The notes below the pieces were generated by a model, which saw only the letters and a program-made list of their open reading frames with translations, made no database searches and was not told the DNA's origin. Of a DNA stretch of 64,000 nt, positions 33,001-42,230 are shown piece by piece (the stretch's first letter is position 1; each line of letters opens with the position of its first letter). The DNA lies in NCBI GenBank assembly GCA_964017235.1, contig OZ024938.1, forward strand, positions 58,581,816 to 58,645,815, in the 5' to 3' direction. A program made the position numbers and the translations under genes. Source of the stretch: Sabellastarte sp. h YS-2021. Lineage: Eukaryota > Annelida > Polychaeta > Sabellida > Sabellidae.

Positions 33001-34738
33001 ATGCAACTGAGTAATCAGAGAAACTCTCCTCTGTTTATGGCAACAGCTCTATTTTGAATATTTACAAATTTAAGAGCCCATGCCTTGACTGTTTCATCTA
33101 ATATATACTCCAGAATTCTGTGTCCATTAGACTAGCAGATCCGGGGGGAGGGGGGCAGGAAATTTGAATCCCCCCCTGAAAAATTGTAAAAGGGTTTGAC
33201 AGTTAACCCAAAGTAACCGACACAAATTCAAAAGCTGAACAGCCTGGATCCAGATCATCCAAAGTTAAAATGCTACAACCTTCACAACCTTCCATTATTA
33301 TCTAATGTTGCTGATGTGACTGAATGTTAATAAGGTCTTCTTTTTAAAATTTGATCTGACTACATCTTATATTTAATTTTTTCTGTTTCTTTTTAGCTGC
33401 ATTTGAAGTAATGTAGTTACTTTTAGCTAGTGTAGCATTACACATAACTGTTGATGCACTTCAGACTCCCTCTCTTATATCTGTTTCAAAAATAATTTTG
33501 TATTATATCTGAGTATCATCCTTCTACAGCCACCACTTGTTTATCACTGGCACAAACTATATTAGACACACAAATGAAATATCATGGATATATTTTTCTA
33601 ATTTCAGTGCTTTAACTGGTCCATTGCTAGGCGGTTATCTTATTGATACAGTTGATTATGAATGGGCTACATTCATTTTTGGATGCCTGCCATTAACATG
33701 TGTAAGTGACAATCCAGCTGCATTCCATTCTTGAGAAAGACTTCTTTACATTTTATGTATAGGTTAATGGCCAAGTAAGTGTCCAATATTAGAAAATATC
33801 CCGAGGGGACCAAGTCAACAATCTATTATTTTCTAATATTGGACACTTACCAGGCTATTAACCTTTTTAAATTACACCCTTTCCTTAATTTGTAATTTTA
33901 AAGATGTTTTTTAACATCCTTACTTTTTATTCCCATATTTCTGGTGTGTATTTTGGGGGTTTTGTGACCATTTAGTTGAAATAAATGTAGAAGGTGTTTC
34001 TTTAGAGATGTATAAAAAGGGATTCTATATATAGCCAAAATCACAGAGCAGAACAACGGACAAATAGGGAACAATATTTAACATTTTAACAAAAGAATAT
34101 CTCTCAGGTGTAATTTAATTTAAAATATATATTTTTATTGGTTTATACTGGTAATTTTATGTAAAATATTTAATCTCTGTCTCAGTGATTGAATAATGCT
34201 TTTTTTGTTTTGTTACTTCACTCTCATAACTATGGTCGTGCGTTTGAATTCTGTTCAGAGCACACAAAGGTCTGTTCTGATATGACTTTAGATCTGAATC
34301 CTATTCTGGTTTCAAAGGTTCCACTTTTAATGTATTTTCAATAACATTTGATTTGCGGTTGCAATTACTCCAAAAGTAGATCTTCATAGAACTTGTATAC
34401 GTGTAGGAAGTGATTAATTTGGCAAAGATCCATATTCTAGATACAAAAGAATCCTGAATTTAAAAAAAAAACCTACATGGTGGAGATGTGCACTCTTTGA
34501 GTGCTTTCCAGCTATATTATTATTATTGTTATTTTTATTATTGTGATAGTGGTTATTGTTTTTCTTGTAGGCAATAGCAGCAATACTGTATAAAGCGGTA
34601 GACAGTACCTGCTTAGATAATTCTACACAACAAGATCATCATACAATTAATGAGGTACAGGATGAAAGAACAGCTTTGGTCAGCAAAAAGACAAAAGTTG
34701 AACAGAGTGTTGATATATGGAAGAGTGATCCAGAGTAA
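12027..34738 (+). CDS. SLC18B1-like MFS transporter, 13 coding exons, 461 aa
   Basis: Exons: 12027-12167, 12595-12690, 15266-15339, 18311-18458, 22322-22390, 24121-24211, 24627-24766, 28345-28443, 28875-28969, 32022-32117, 32671-32745, 33608-33701, 34571-34738 (TAA). All junctions are GT-AG and the phases agree throughout. The start is ATG 12027; an acceptor at about 12000 implies a non-coding exon upstream. The product is a 12-helix proton-coupled antiporter type of the vesicular amine/polyamine group, probably in vesicle or organelle membranes. Key stretches are NFYIANFCVGVYYGMLFPFF (helix 1), GAYIGKCGGKPLYIIG (motif-A-like loop), ICGNLATSIGFLFMGPAPFL, SMGALTGPLLGGYLIDTVDYEW and a hydrophilic tail with an ERTALVSK stretch. 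Length and exon layout match animal SLC18B1 (about 456 aa in human, from memory). At residues 241-245 it reads FNSVG where relatives have an acidic-Pro pair, so substrate handling may differ. Alternatives within SLC18 are less likely. Confidence 0.9.
12365..12535 (+). mobile_element. fragment of TIR element family D (right half), in intron 1
   Basis: It shares GTGTCCAATCAGTGGCC, TGTAGTGTGAACAAC and the closing CTGTAGTTCGAAAGG with the right half of the complete copy at 17211-17761. The left half is missing. Confidence 0.6.
13261..13500 (-). repeat. SINE family A copy with 13-bp target-site duplication
   Basis: The tRNA-like head (on -: GGCCACGGTGGCAGAGTGG as A-box region and GGTTCGATCCC-type B box) leads to a body with GGCAAGC, CTGTAAACTGCCGACC and the tail TTGGGGTTTTACGTCGCT on +. 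It is flanked by perfect repeats GGGTGGCCTTTTG at 13248-13260 and 13501-13513, which proves retroposition. It lies in intron 2 of the transporter gene. Confidence 0.9.
14378..14570 (-). repeat. SINE family A copy, diverged
   Basis: Tail words TTTGGGTTTACATCACTTTC and body words CACTGTAAACTGCCGGACAT keep the family A order, while the tRNA-like head is badly worn. It lies in intron 2 of the transporter gene. Confidence 0.6.
15500..15870. repeat. old dispersed repeat (family F) in intron 3
   Basis: The recurring phrase is a TATGATCCGGATCTTTCC-like word followed by a TTTAATCACTTCTTT-like word and AGGC(T/C)C(C/T)ACCCA. Related text appears at 27845-28210, 34240-34450 and 35690-36110. The ends were not determined and the family was not identified. 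Confidence 0.4.
15922..15946. repeat. AGATT microsatellite
   Basis: A short run of AGATT units (four or five copies) lies in intron 3 of the transporter gene. Confidence 0.7.
16750..18135. mobile_element. foldback-like element with AAGTCGTTCCCAC minisatellite arms
   Basis: The left arm (16750-17165) consists of about 20-bp units such as CACTTACTAAGTCGTTCCCA. The right arm (17930-18135) consists of the complementary units (GGGAACGACTTGCTATCTTG). Inverted minisatellite arms around a unique centre are the hallmark of foldback elements. A complete family D element (17211-17761) lies inside, as a nested insertion or as cargo. It is in intron 3. Confidence 0.6.
17211..17761 (+). mobile_element. 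TIR element family D, complete copy
   Basis: The termini are TTCTTTCACACAACAGGCGG on the left and CCACCTGTAGTGTGAAAGG on the right, complementary over about 30 bp and continuing into CCCATGG. It is about 550 bp without a long open frame, so it would be non-autonomous. Fragments occur at 4366, 12365 and 45420. Confidence 0.7.
18975..19295 (+). repeat. SINE family B copy, complete with tRNA-like head
   Basis: The head carries the A-box-like TGGCCTAGCGGGTAGCAC and the B-box-like GGTTCAAACCC. The body carries TGTCATTGGGTCCTATTCCC, TGATAAATGGTCATCTTTGA and a distal AGCGCTATTATAT. It is the best copy for defining family B. It lies in intron 4 of the transporter gene. Confidence 0.8.
20355..21362. 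repeat. satellite-like array, about 152-bp unit, 6.6 copies
   Basis: Unit starts (AGTGATGAAAACGTGAGG) are at 20356, 20514, 20666, 20818, 20970, 21119 and 21267. Periods are therefore 158, 152, 152, 152, 149 and 148 bp. Units are over 90% alike by eye and contain TTTACTGTCACCGCACCTCA and CAAATGCTGGTAGTTGTACA. The last unit stops at 21362, where LINE-related sequence begins soon after. It lies in intron 4. Confidence 0.9.
21495..21925 (+). pseudogene. 3' fragment of a CR1/L2-type LINE ORF2
   Basis: Conceptual reading gives HWLSIQHCIEYKIILLCSKA, then HGLALGYISDLLQ, RPARSLRS and LLEVPRTRCKTF. After a frame change it gives FGDRAFSAVAPHLWNRIPAKL. This is the typical C-terminal tail of non-LTR reverse transcriptases. 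At least two frame changes make it non-functional. The 3' UTR ends near TAAGCACTATATAAGTAATG with TGATA-type short repeats. It is in intron 4. Confidence 0.75.
22009..22260. repeat. 64-bp tandem repeat, 4 copies
   Basis: ACAAGGACCTCCAAAAAG begins at 22021, 22085, 22149 and 22213, exactly 64 bp apart, with only a few substitutions between units. It ends about 60 bp before exon 5 of the transporter gene. Confidence 0.9.
22462..23550. mobile_element. TIR element with GCCNTTTTAAANGGC palindromes at both ends
   Basis: The left end (GTCCCTGTTACATGCCATTT and TGACCCC) is complementary to the right end (GGGGGTCAAAACGGCAGTGA). Both ends continue inward into several copies of a palindromic word around CGCCGTTTTAAATGGC. 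It is about 1.09 kb with no coding capacity seen. It lies in intron 5 of the transporter gene. Confidence 0.65.
25380..26862. mobile_element. foldback element with 21-bp minisatellite arms
   Basis: The outer termini are AGAGTATTAGC(A/G)CC on the left and its inverse GGCGCTAATACTCT on the right. TTTTGTTGGAAATATCTGTG and its inverse come next, and then arms of roughly 21-bp units (CACAGATGATATTTTCGCCA on the left, the complement on the right). The right arm (26200-26790) is much longer and is partly organised as 42-bp double units. A unique core lies at about 25640-26150. It is in intron 7. No transposase is present. Confidence 0.8.
26996..27678. mobile_element. TIR element, about 0.68 kb
   Basis: GTAGAAAGTCCAATCTGGCA at the left pairs with CCAGACTGGACTTTCTACC at the right. 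Complementarity runs over about 55 bp with few mismatches, and sub-terminal repeats of TAGAAAGTCCAATTGGAG follow. A 60-residue open frame inside (27073-27255) is not recognisable. It lies in intron 7 of the transporter gene. Confidence 0.7.
27845..28210. repeat. old dispersed repeat (family F), two adjoining copies
   Basis: The phrase AAAGTATGACCCAGATCTCT with ATTACTTCTTTCTTTGGTAA occurs at 27856 and again in altered form at 28039. This is the same layout as at 15500 and 35830. The boundaries and class are unknown. Confidence 0.4.
29122..29316 (+). repeat. SINE family A copy, 5'-truncated, with 12-bp target-site duplication
   Basis: It begins inside the tRNA-like head just before the B box (GGGGTTCGATTCCC) and ends with AAACCCCAAATAAATAAA-type tail. 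It is flanked by CAAAGCGTTGAC at 29110-29121 and 29317-29328. The flank repeat shows that the 5' truncation happened during insertion. It is in intron 9 of the transporter gene. Confidence 0.9.
30551..30708. repeat. long hairpin (foldback) sequence 2
   Basis: Left arm ATAGGAATAAAAGAC through CGATAGTTTAAAACC-type sequence is complementary to the right arm ending GTCTTTTATTCCTAT. The arms are about 65 bp each and enclose a loop with AAGCCCGAAGGGCT. Few mismatches are seen. Confidence 0.85.
30707..31133. mobile_element. short TIR element inside the tandem array
   Basis: A perfect 13-bp inverted pair, ATTCTAAAATGGT (30707-30719) and ACCATTTTAGAAT (31121-31133), bounds 427 bp. The segment directly abuts hairpin 2, and together the two exactly interrupt the 145-bp array. 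Part of it reads open for about 100 codons on +, but nothing recognisable is encoded. Confidence 0.6.
31766..31786. repeat. TA microsatellite
   Basis: About ten TA units lie in intron 9 of the transporter gene. A similar short run lies at 3351-3365. Confidence 0.7.
33761..33865. repeat. long hairpin (foldback) sequence 3
   Basis: AGGTTAATGGCCAAGTAAGT on the left pairs with ACTTACCAGGCTATTAACCT on the right, with arms of about 38 bp and CCCGAGGGG at the loop. It lies in intron 12 of the transporter gene, 60 bp after exon 12. Confidence 0.8.
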
Positions 34739-35139
34739 TTGACAATGCTTATTGTATTATTCACAGGGCCAAATGAGACATAGTTAAATGAGCAAACAGT
34801 CTCAGTAAAATGTACAGAGAGTCATCAACATGACACCGTCAACGATATCTGGAAATAATTCAAAAGTATAACTATAAATGCCCAGACTTCATCAGCAGTT
34901 CAGTCACAAAATAGCCTCAAATAAAGGACTTTTTCAGGGACTTGGTGGCTTATTCAAAGGATTTCTTTTCATAAAGCATCATCAGAATATGAGCAGGAAC
35001 CCATTTTCATTGACTGCTCTGCTCTCCTCTTTGTAAGCTAAATCCAATGCTTCAAAACATACTGTTGTATCGATCCGTAAAATTTTTAACATTGATGTTC
35101 TAAAGTCAGTGAACTCTAAAGGGGCTGATCCATTATGGT

Positions 35140-35161
35140 GATCTGATCTGATCTGATCTTT
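35140..35161. repeat. GATCT microsatellite
   Basis: Four tandem GATCT units lie in the region downstream of the transporter stop codon. Confidence 0.7.
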
Positions 35162-35173
35162 CAGATTGGAAGA

Positions 35174-35179
35174 AATAAA
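35174..35179 (+). promoter_or_regulatory. possible polyadenylation signal of the transporter gene
   Basis: AATAAA lies about 435 bases after the TAA stop of the last exon. No downstream GU-rich element was confirmed, so this is only the nearest plausible signal. Confidence 0.3.
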
Positions 35180-35461
35180 ATATTATGGGTGTAGTTTCAA
35201 ATAGGTTTTAAGTTACACGTAAGATGTAGTCTCGATAATGCAGAGGTTGCAACACAAAAGTTCCCAAAAAGTTAACAATAGGGTTATGAACCTTAAAGAT
35301 TGACTTAAGATGAAAAAGATAGGTTTAAGGTTACCGCAAGATGGAAAAGATTGCTATGAGTGTGGAGATAGGTTTAAGATTGCAGTAAGATAAAAAAAGA
35401 AGCCTTTGTGAGCGAAAGATAGGTTTGCATTGGGTTTAAGATGTAAAATTCTGACATGGAT

Positions 35462-35640
35462 CACCAGCCGTTTGAGATAATCTCAAACAGTTTAATATTG
35501 TCATAAACTATTGGTGATGGACTTGCAATAACTTCCAATCGGGAACATACCGCAATGTTCCGTATGATGGCCTCAAGATCACATGATCGCAAACCAACCT
35601 GTTGCCAAGCATTATCACTATATTGGAACAGCCCTATAAT
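35462..35640. repeat. dispersed repeat family G, copy 1
   Basis: It has the order AATnTCAAACAGTnTAAT, a GATGGACTT word, ACATA(C/T)C and GAACAGCCCTAT. The same order recurs at 42474-42720. The class is unknown. Confidence 0.45.
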
Positions 35641-35689
35641 AAATAATTGCTCCAGATATAAAAGATCTCATATCTGTGCCTAAGTGTGG

Positions 35690-36480
35690 TTACTCTGTAA
35701 CTAGAAATGAAATGGTCTGTCTGTTATATATAACTGTCTTTGTCAATTAAGTTATGTTTTTCCATTTGTGATCACTCGAAAACCAATGAACATATCTTCA
35801 TGAAATTTCCTATGTGGTAGGTCTGGACTGAAAGAAGAAGGAATTAGATTTGGGGAAAGATCCGGGTCATACTATGAATACAAAACAAATCCTGTATTTT
35901 CAAAGGTACCATTTTTAGTGCTTTTGCCCTTTTGTTTGAAATTATTTAAATCTTCATCAACAAATCTTTATGAAAATTGTTTATGTAAGTAGGGCCTGAT
36001 CCTGGGGACTGGAGTTTGGGAAAAATCCAAATCATTCTCTGGTTACAAAAAAAATAAACAAAATAGTTCCATTTCCAATGGTATCTGTCATGGTTATCCC
36101 CTGAGATTATGAAGGTTAAAATAAAAAAGCAGTATTTCGGTGAAATTGTTACTTGATATTCTGATGTCCTGGGATTTTTCTGCGCTCTACAAGTGTTTTG
36201 CAGTCGTGATATAGTGATGTAATTACCTCTGTCAAGGAGGTATTGTTTTTATGATTATTTGTTTGTCTGTTTGTGTGAAAGCAGAATTTTTGTAAACACT
36301 ACTGTTTGGAACTTCATGGAAAAATATGAAGATAGACCTTAGTTAAATTTTAAGAGTGATTCTGATCACTGGATACAAAGAAATAATTTTATTTTCCCAT
36401 TTACTTGTTGTTATTATTGACGTCTTTTGTCTTTTATTACGTGTTTTTGTTCATTCTTTGGTTATAATTTTAACATTAAT
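35690..36480. repeat. old dispersed repeat (family F) copies and unassigned sequence
   Basis: Phrases like GATTTGGGGAAAGATCCGGG and ATTTGGGAAAAATCCAAATC, together with CTTCATGAAATT-type words, recur two or three times here and in family F text elsewhere. No gene was found in this stretch. Confidence 0.35.
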
Positions 36481-37172
36481 TGTAGGAACCACAATTACTG
36501 CATTAATTTCTGCTTGGGGCTTATTCTTACAAGTCATCTTTATGGGTCATATCAATCAGGGACAGGCTGTAATGTCAAGTGGCTGTGCCTTATGATAACT
36601 CATGAAAGTTGAACATTGGTATTTTTATGATGTTTTGTTTTAATAAAAAGTGTTTGAAACATATGAAAAATAACTAAATAAAAAGAATTTAACAAGTTAA
36701 GAACTTTTTTAAAAAAATTTCTATACATCCACATGCATATATGCCTAGTAATAGATAACTTGCATTGTCATATTTTTCAGTTCTGCTTGTTGGCAGTGCA
36801 ACATTGTAAAAAGTTTAAGATTCCCACTATAACATACACATGTACTGCAAATGACTTGTATGACGTCATATTTCCCGTTACCTCGAATTTTCAAACTTTC
36901 AGCCACAATTAAGCAGAGGATTAAACAAGGCATTTTTTACATGGTCTTCAAACTTGTGTTTATTGATTTTTCATTATCCCGAGTGACCTTTGAATGCTCT
37001 ACTCGTAAGCAGAAAATGCAAGGGCTAAACAAGAAACCACTATCAAACACCCAGAAGCTGAAACTTGAGGCATATTTTGGATCGTTAAAACATATTTGAG
37101 CGAATCATTTTCATTCCTGAACATGGATTTTGTCACTGCAATATATTCTTGCTTGTAGCGACTAAGAGTTGA

Positions 37173-37182
37173 TTTTTTTTTT

Positions 37183-37213
<31 letters not shown>

Positions 37214-37219
37214 GGGGGG
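37173..37219. repeat. T20-G27 homopolymer pair
   Basis: A run of about 20 T is followed directly by about 27 G. Such runs are error-prone in sequencing, so the true length is uncertain. Confidence 0.8.
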
Positions 37220-37334
37220 CTGGGATTAAGCACATGTACTCTAAAAGTTGGTTACAACTAGTAAAGAACTGCACATTTGTACTTGTACTACTGCACTCAA
37301 AGAACTAGTTGACTCATCTCAACTAAAGCCAAAA

Positions 37335-37565
37335 GTACAGGCCCAAGCTCTCTAGTGACTGACATTCCCCTAACTGAAAGACATAGGCTCAGGTAATGAC
37401 CATTTATCAACGTCCCTGTGGCTCTTTAGTCTGCCACTTGAGAAAGGGCCAAATAATTGTTTAAATCTTGTTATTCTAGCCACTGTGTATCTGCCTGTAC
37501 TTGGATTTGAACTGATGTCATCTGTGTTCCTAGGCGGGTGTATGACCTGTCAGGCCACAGGGGCA
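37335..37565 (-). repeat. SINE family B copy
   Basis: CTGACATTCCCCTAACTG, GACCATTTATCAACGTCC and the worn tRNA-like head near TGAACTGATGTCATCTGTG are in family B order on -. Confidence 0.65.
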
Positions 37566-37682
37566 ATACTGTGAGAGTACCAAATATCACCAACTGGCTT
37601 TGAATATTTCTTCTCAAATTAAGTTATTATATAAGGTACAAAGTTAAACAATTAAAATAAAACTTTAATGTATATATTTCAC

Positions 37683-37820
37683 AGGTCCCCAGTAGCCCAG
37701 TGGGTAGCAGGTTTAGTATGTCTAGCCAGCTCTTTGTAGGTGTTAGCCCACAAGAGGGAATCCCAAGGACCCATCCCAATCTGATGCTGGCCAAATAGAC
37801 TGGATGTAAAACACTGGCTT
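37683..37820 (+). repeat. SINE family C copy
   Basis: It begins GGTCCCCAGTAGCCCAGTGG (A-box-like) and ends with CCCATCCCAATCTGATGCTG followed by ACTGGATGTAAAACA, the same layout as the copies at 1873 and 11643. Confidence 0.6.
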
Positions 37821-38764
37821 TGTCCATATATTTTAAGCTTTGTGAAACATCTAATATTTAAATAGTGAGCAAACATTGAAATCCACAACTGACTGACCCA
37901 TTGGCTTTGTGAATCACATCCTCACTTTTGACTTAAATTTGTATTTATTGGATGTTTGAAAGTTATCCGCAAAGTCATCTTACATAATAACTGTTTGCAT
38001 TTTTACACAGAAAAGAAAACCACAATCATTCATAAATGTAGTTTACAATATTTTTCACCAAAATATACAGAATTTCAGAATAACTTTCCATCTATAGGTT
38101 AATAAATCCACGAAATAAAAAATGTCATTATGTGACTTATTTTAATGTATGTAACTGTTCAATACACCCTATAGTCATTACATCATGTAAATCCAACCAT
38201 ACTCCATCCTGGACTTAAGCCACAATCAAGCTGTTAGTTTGTGTAGCAATTATTTTCACGGAAAACTTTGGTACATAATGATCAGGATTATTGGCCCTGC
38301 TACGATGCCTCTCTATCAGTAGCAAGGATATGCTATACATTTGTCCCATACTTAAAGAACATTCCTACTGCATCAGTTTAACAGGTGATATTGCAAGAGA
38401 AGATTAGTTTTACGAGTGTCCCAATTACTATATAAAATTCCAAGAAAAATATAAAATTCCTAAAAGTTACAAGCATGAGTACTTGTGATTCCAAGCAATC
38501 AGAGCAAATCCCATTGTTTGTCAGTTTCCCAGCCTATTTGCAATAAAATAAAAAATCATGGCCTCCACCATTTATAAATTAGTTAGGTCTAACAATAAAC
38601 CCACAAAAGTGAGAGAGAAATTTTTCATCAAAACCAAGGTCGAGTTTTGCTTGACCAGCTTTTAGTAATTTTACACAATTGTACTTATTGCAAAACTAAT
38701 ACATTTAAATACAAATCAATACATTCTTAAGGTATAGTTTGTAGAAATGTTCCCCATATATTGA

Positions 38765-39442
38765 TTATATGTTGTGATCCAAATCTGTGAAGTAATCGCT
38801 TAGATTTTGCGTCACCTCATCCACTCTGCCATGTAGTTCCCCTGTACTTATACTGACCACTAAAGTCCAACAACTTTGCATTTCCACTTCACTACCACCG
38901 TCCTCTACTTCCGGTTCTATTTCCCCTTCCTCCATTTTGAACCTTAGCAACAAAAATTCCCCGTGATCTAGAAATAACATGCCTCCATTTACTTGGTTAG
39001 TTTTCTCCTTTTCGCAGTCACTCAGCATTTTTAGAACCCTGTGTGGTAAAAAGAGACGCTGAAATAAGGAGAGGAGCTTCTGTATGGTATCTTTACCCTG
39101 AGGCATCTCAAAGTCATTGCCATAGTTCTTCACATATTCAAAGGAGGGCACATTTTTAGATTCAATCACCGGGTGTACCATGTTGCTGGCAAAGTTTATA
39201 TCCACGTGACAAGCATGTAGCATGAGCATGCGCAACAGAGGGACCAGTGTTTTGGCTTTCTCTTTTGGTGACCCGATGAAATGTGGATTTTCCTCGTACA
39301 TGCCCAGCACTTGATGTAGTCTGGATTCTTGTGATGAATGAAAAGACACGTGACCTTGTTTACTCAATTCTGAAAGGTAATTGGCTGCCTCCATGAAAGT
39401 CAGGTGGTTGTACATTATCACTTCTGCCTGAGAGATATCCAT
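38765..39442 (-). CDS. uncharacterised single-exon protein, about 225 aa
   Basis: The frame is open from ATG 39442-39440 to a stop at 38765-38767. The start at 39442 is preferred over an in-frame ATG at 39484 because its context (ACA before ATG, G after) is better and the 14 extra residues look like translated UTR. The composition is protein-like and uses no low-complexity tricks. A helix-rich N-terminal half includes MYNHLTFMEAANYLSELSKQ and AKTLVPLLRMLMLHACHVDI. A middle segment follows (FEYVKNYGNDF, LLSLFQRLFLPHRVLKML), then a hydrophobic strand FLDHGEFLLLRFK. An acidic linker EEGEIEPEVEDGGSEVE and a short conserved-looking tail close the protein. No signal peptide or membrane helix is evident. 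I do not recognise the family. It lies between the transporter and channel genes and is transcribed opposite to both. Confidence 0.7.
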   Translation of the reverse strand: MDISQAEVIMYNHLTFMEAANYLSELSKQGHVSFHSSQESRLHQVLGMYEENPHFIGSPKEKAKTLVPLLRMLMLHACHVDINFASNMVHPVIESKNVPSFEYVKNYGNDFEMPQGKDTIQKLLSLFQRLFLPHRVLKMLSDCEKEKTNQVNGGMLFLDHGEFLLLRFKMEEGEIEPEVEDGGSEVEMQSCWTLVVSISTGELHGRVDEVTQNLSDYFTDLDHNI

Positions 39443-39949
39443 TGTAGTGTTTTTCAGTAAACTGAACAAATTGAAAATAAGCACTCGTTTTTTTCACTAT
39501 TAGTTCACTTGTTTAAACTCAAGACATGAGTCTGTACATATTATTGAAATGTAATGCATGAAATAATAATTTTGGCTAATAAAACAGTCTCCATTGAAAA
39601 TCTGACTGGATGGCTGGTAATAAAATTCGACTAAGAAGAAAGTATATTATCTCAAGAGACATTTCTTTGGGATTAAATACTTCTGGCTTATCCAAATACT
39701 TTAAATCTAACACAAACATACACCACAGGTACAACAGATCTCTTTGGAATATGCACATTATCTTATATTTATGGATTTTCAAGATTTGGGGGTCAGGATA
39801 AGGCAATCTGATTACCGATAATCTGGACACCCACATAGATATTAGTAGTAAAGTTCTTTCTCACAATGCAGAGTGTGTATTTATTGTTATCATTTTCCAA
39901 ACAGAAGTAACTAATTTTGAACTGATTAAAAAAATATTCATGTATTTTT

Positions 39950-40165
39950 ATTGAGGTTTTATGTCTCTTTAAACACTGTACAGGTCATATCATGATGGGC
40001 AGTTTTGTGGGCAGAGGAAACCAGTACATACAGTTGGTCAAGGTTCTGTACTGTAAACGGCTGAGTATCGGTTAGCAACTAACAACTTTCCCACATAAGG
40101 TTCGGGGTTTGAACCGCCAACCCCAAAGGTTGGATGCAAGTGTGTTACCACTGTGGCCCCAACAT
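39950..40165 (-). repeat. SINE family A copy, diverged
   Basis: GAGGTTTTATGTCTCTTT, ACACTGTACAGGTCATATCA and the head words TTCGGGGTTTGAACC and ACCACTGTGGCCCCAAC keep the family A order on -. Confidence 0.75.
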
Positions 40166-41044
40166 TTTTTATGTAAGACATGTACATTATACACAGTGTC
40201 TGGGAGAACTGACTATACTGTCGCCTTCTATCTGTTGAAATTTCAACTCTATAGGTCAAAGATCAAATATAGGGTTTTGCCTACTTTTCAGTAGCTTTTA
40301 TGTCGTTATCAGCTGGATTTGAACACATTATAACAGAGGTGAGCTCCTGGTGATCAAAGGCCAGACTTCTTAATTAATAGTCCTTTGCCCTGGTCAAATC
40401 TTGACTTCTGTCTTTCTTGTTTGAAAAAAGACAATTGTCACAAAAGGAAATAATGATTCTTAGAAAACATGCATGTATGGCTCATCATACACTTACGAAG
40501 CGCTTTACATGAATTCCTTTGTGACCCAGAAAATTCAACCCAACTTTTTGGTGATTGTCTCCAGCTTTCCTATCTTTTAGAGGTAGCAACTGAGGTTTCT
40601 GATACCATTAAACAGGTTGAATTTTATATCTATCTTGGCTCGAGAATTTTTCACTTTTAGTTCACTTGTTTAGTCTCAAGACACCAATTTGTATATATCA
40701 TGGGAGAACAACATATAAAAAATTATTTTGTCTACTAAAATTGTCCTTGTTAAAAAGCTCTCTTGATGGCTGACATTCTGCCTTGGGGAAAGACAAAAGG
40801 TCTAATTGTTTGTTTAAACTAAGAAATGGCATACACAACTCTCACTGTATTCCACATACTCTCATGAATTGAGAGCAGAGTTACCAGTCAAGTTATTACA
40901 TGGCACACCTGTCTAAGGAGTCCAGCAGCAATGTCCTGGCAGGTTCAATAGTTTACAGGATACAATAACCTGTTGCAATGACTCACTTTTAAGGAAGCTG
41001 AAGCTGGTGTGAGTACTTTGTGCTTTGTGTGGCCATATGGGCTC

Positions 41045-41335
41045 ATCACTTTGGCACTGTGACCTAGTGGGTTACACAGTCGTCCAGGGACAAAAAGGGC
41101 CCAGGTTCAATCCCAGATACAGGTAGGTGTATCGTGGTTATGGTGAATGGCTTAAAATTGCAGTTCCCTGTTGTCGTAATTGGATCCTATATGTAGTGTC
41201 AGGCTAAAGAACATCAGGTACATTGATACATGTTCATCCCTAAGACTCTGTCCTTCAGCTATGTTAATGTTAGTCACTAGAGCGTGGGCTGTATTAATGC
41301 AGTCGGGATGGATCAAACAGGTCCCCGAGTCCTTC
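41045..41335 (+). repeat. SINE family B copy with tRNA-like head
   Basis: The head reads TGTGACCTAGTGGGTTACAC with the B box GGTTCAATCCC. The body has TAATTGGATCCTATATGTAG and TTGATACATGTTCATCCCTA. Confidence 0.75.
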
Positions 41336-42230
41336 ACTAAAATCAAATAACATTTAAATACAACACGAAGGCAACACACATTAACTATAAACACCCACGC
41401 AGAGAGCCTTCTTTAGGCTATAAGATGAATATATAAGTATTTCATTGTTTCTAGTTTATAATATTTAAATGAATATACCTGTCCAGCTTCCCCGAGAAAT
41501 TTGTCCAGTGATCTCAGGATTCCCCAAGATAGTTAAAAGCTAAGTTTTATACACATACAAATATAGTGAACAGGTGTATATTTATTAAGTTGACTATAAG
41601 TAATTGCACATCTATTCTAACTACACAGGTTTACACAATACCATGAACTCAATCCCATGATGTTTAAGTCCGAGGGTAAGGTCAAATCTAAAAGTGTTAA
41701 GGTTACTAATGAAGTTAATAATTTTAAGGCAGTATACTAATCCAAACAGCAGGATTAACTTAAGGACAGGATAAATGTATCAAGGGATAATAATGTTACT
41801 AGAACCATTTATGTATCGTAAAATCGATAAGAAATTGAAATAAATTGCAATAAATTGAAAATCTGAGGTAAAACTTGAGTTTAAGTAACGAATTTTACAG
41901 TTACAAATTTAGAAGAGAAAACAGAGGAGAAATATTGGCTAAAAGCACAATCATCCAAGTCTCTAAACACTTCACAAAACAGGGTCATTGTGCTAAGGGC
42001 AAAATGGTGTTCTCTTAAAAAATTCCCACACCCCGAATTTTAAACATATACAGTGAGAAAGAAATGGTGGATGTGGAATATTGTGGTAATCCAGCCAAAC
42101 TGGCACTAATCAATTTATTTAAAATGGGTTCATTATTCTGTTCTTTCACACTCAGAACACATTTGTTCTCTCTTTATATGTTTAATATAGGTTAAAGAGG
42201 ACAAAAATCTGATAAGGATCGGGAGCTGTT

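Noticed and set aside
36486..36597. Possible terminal exon with a hydrophobic 37-residue tail followed by TGA and AATAAA
   Set aside because: The acceptor has a weak pyrimidine tract, the required phase (1) does not match the transporter's exon 12 (phase 0), and the surrounding text looks like old repeat.
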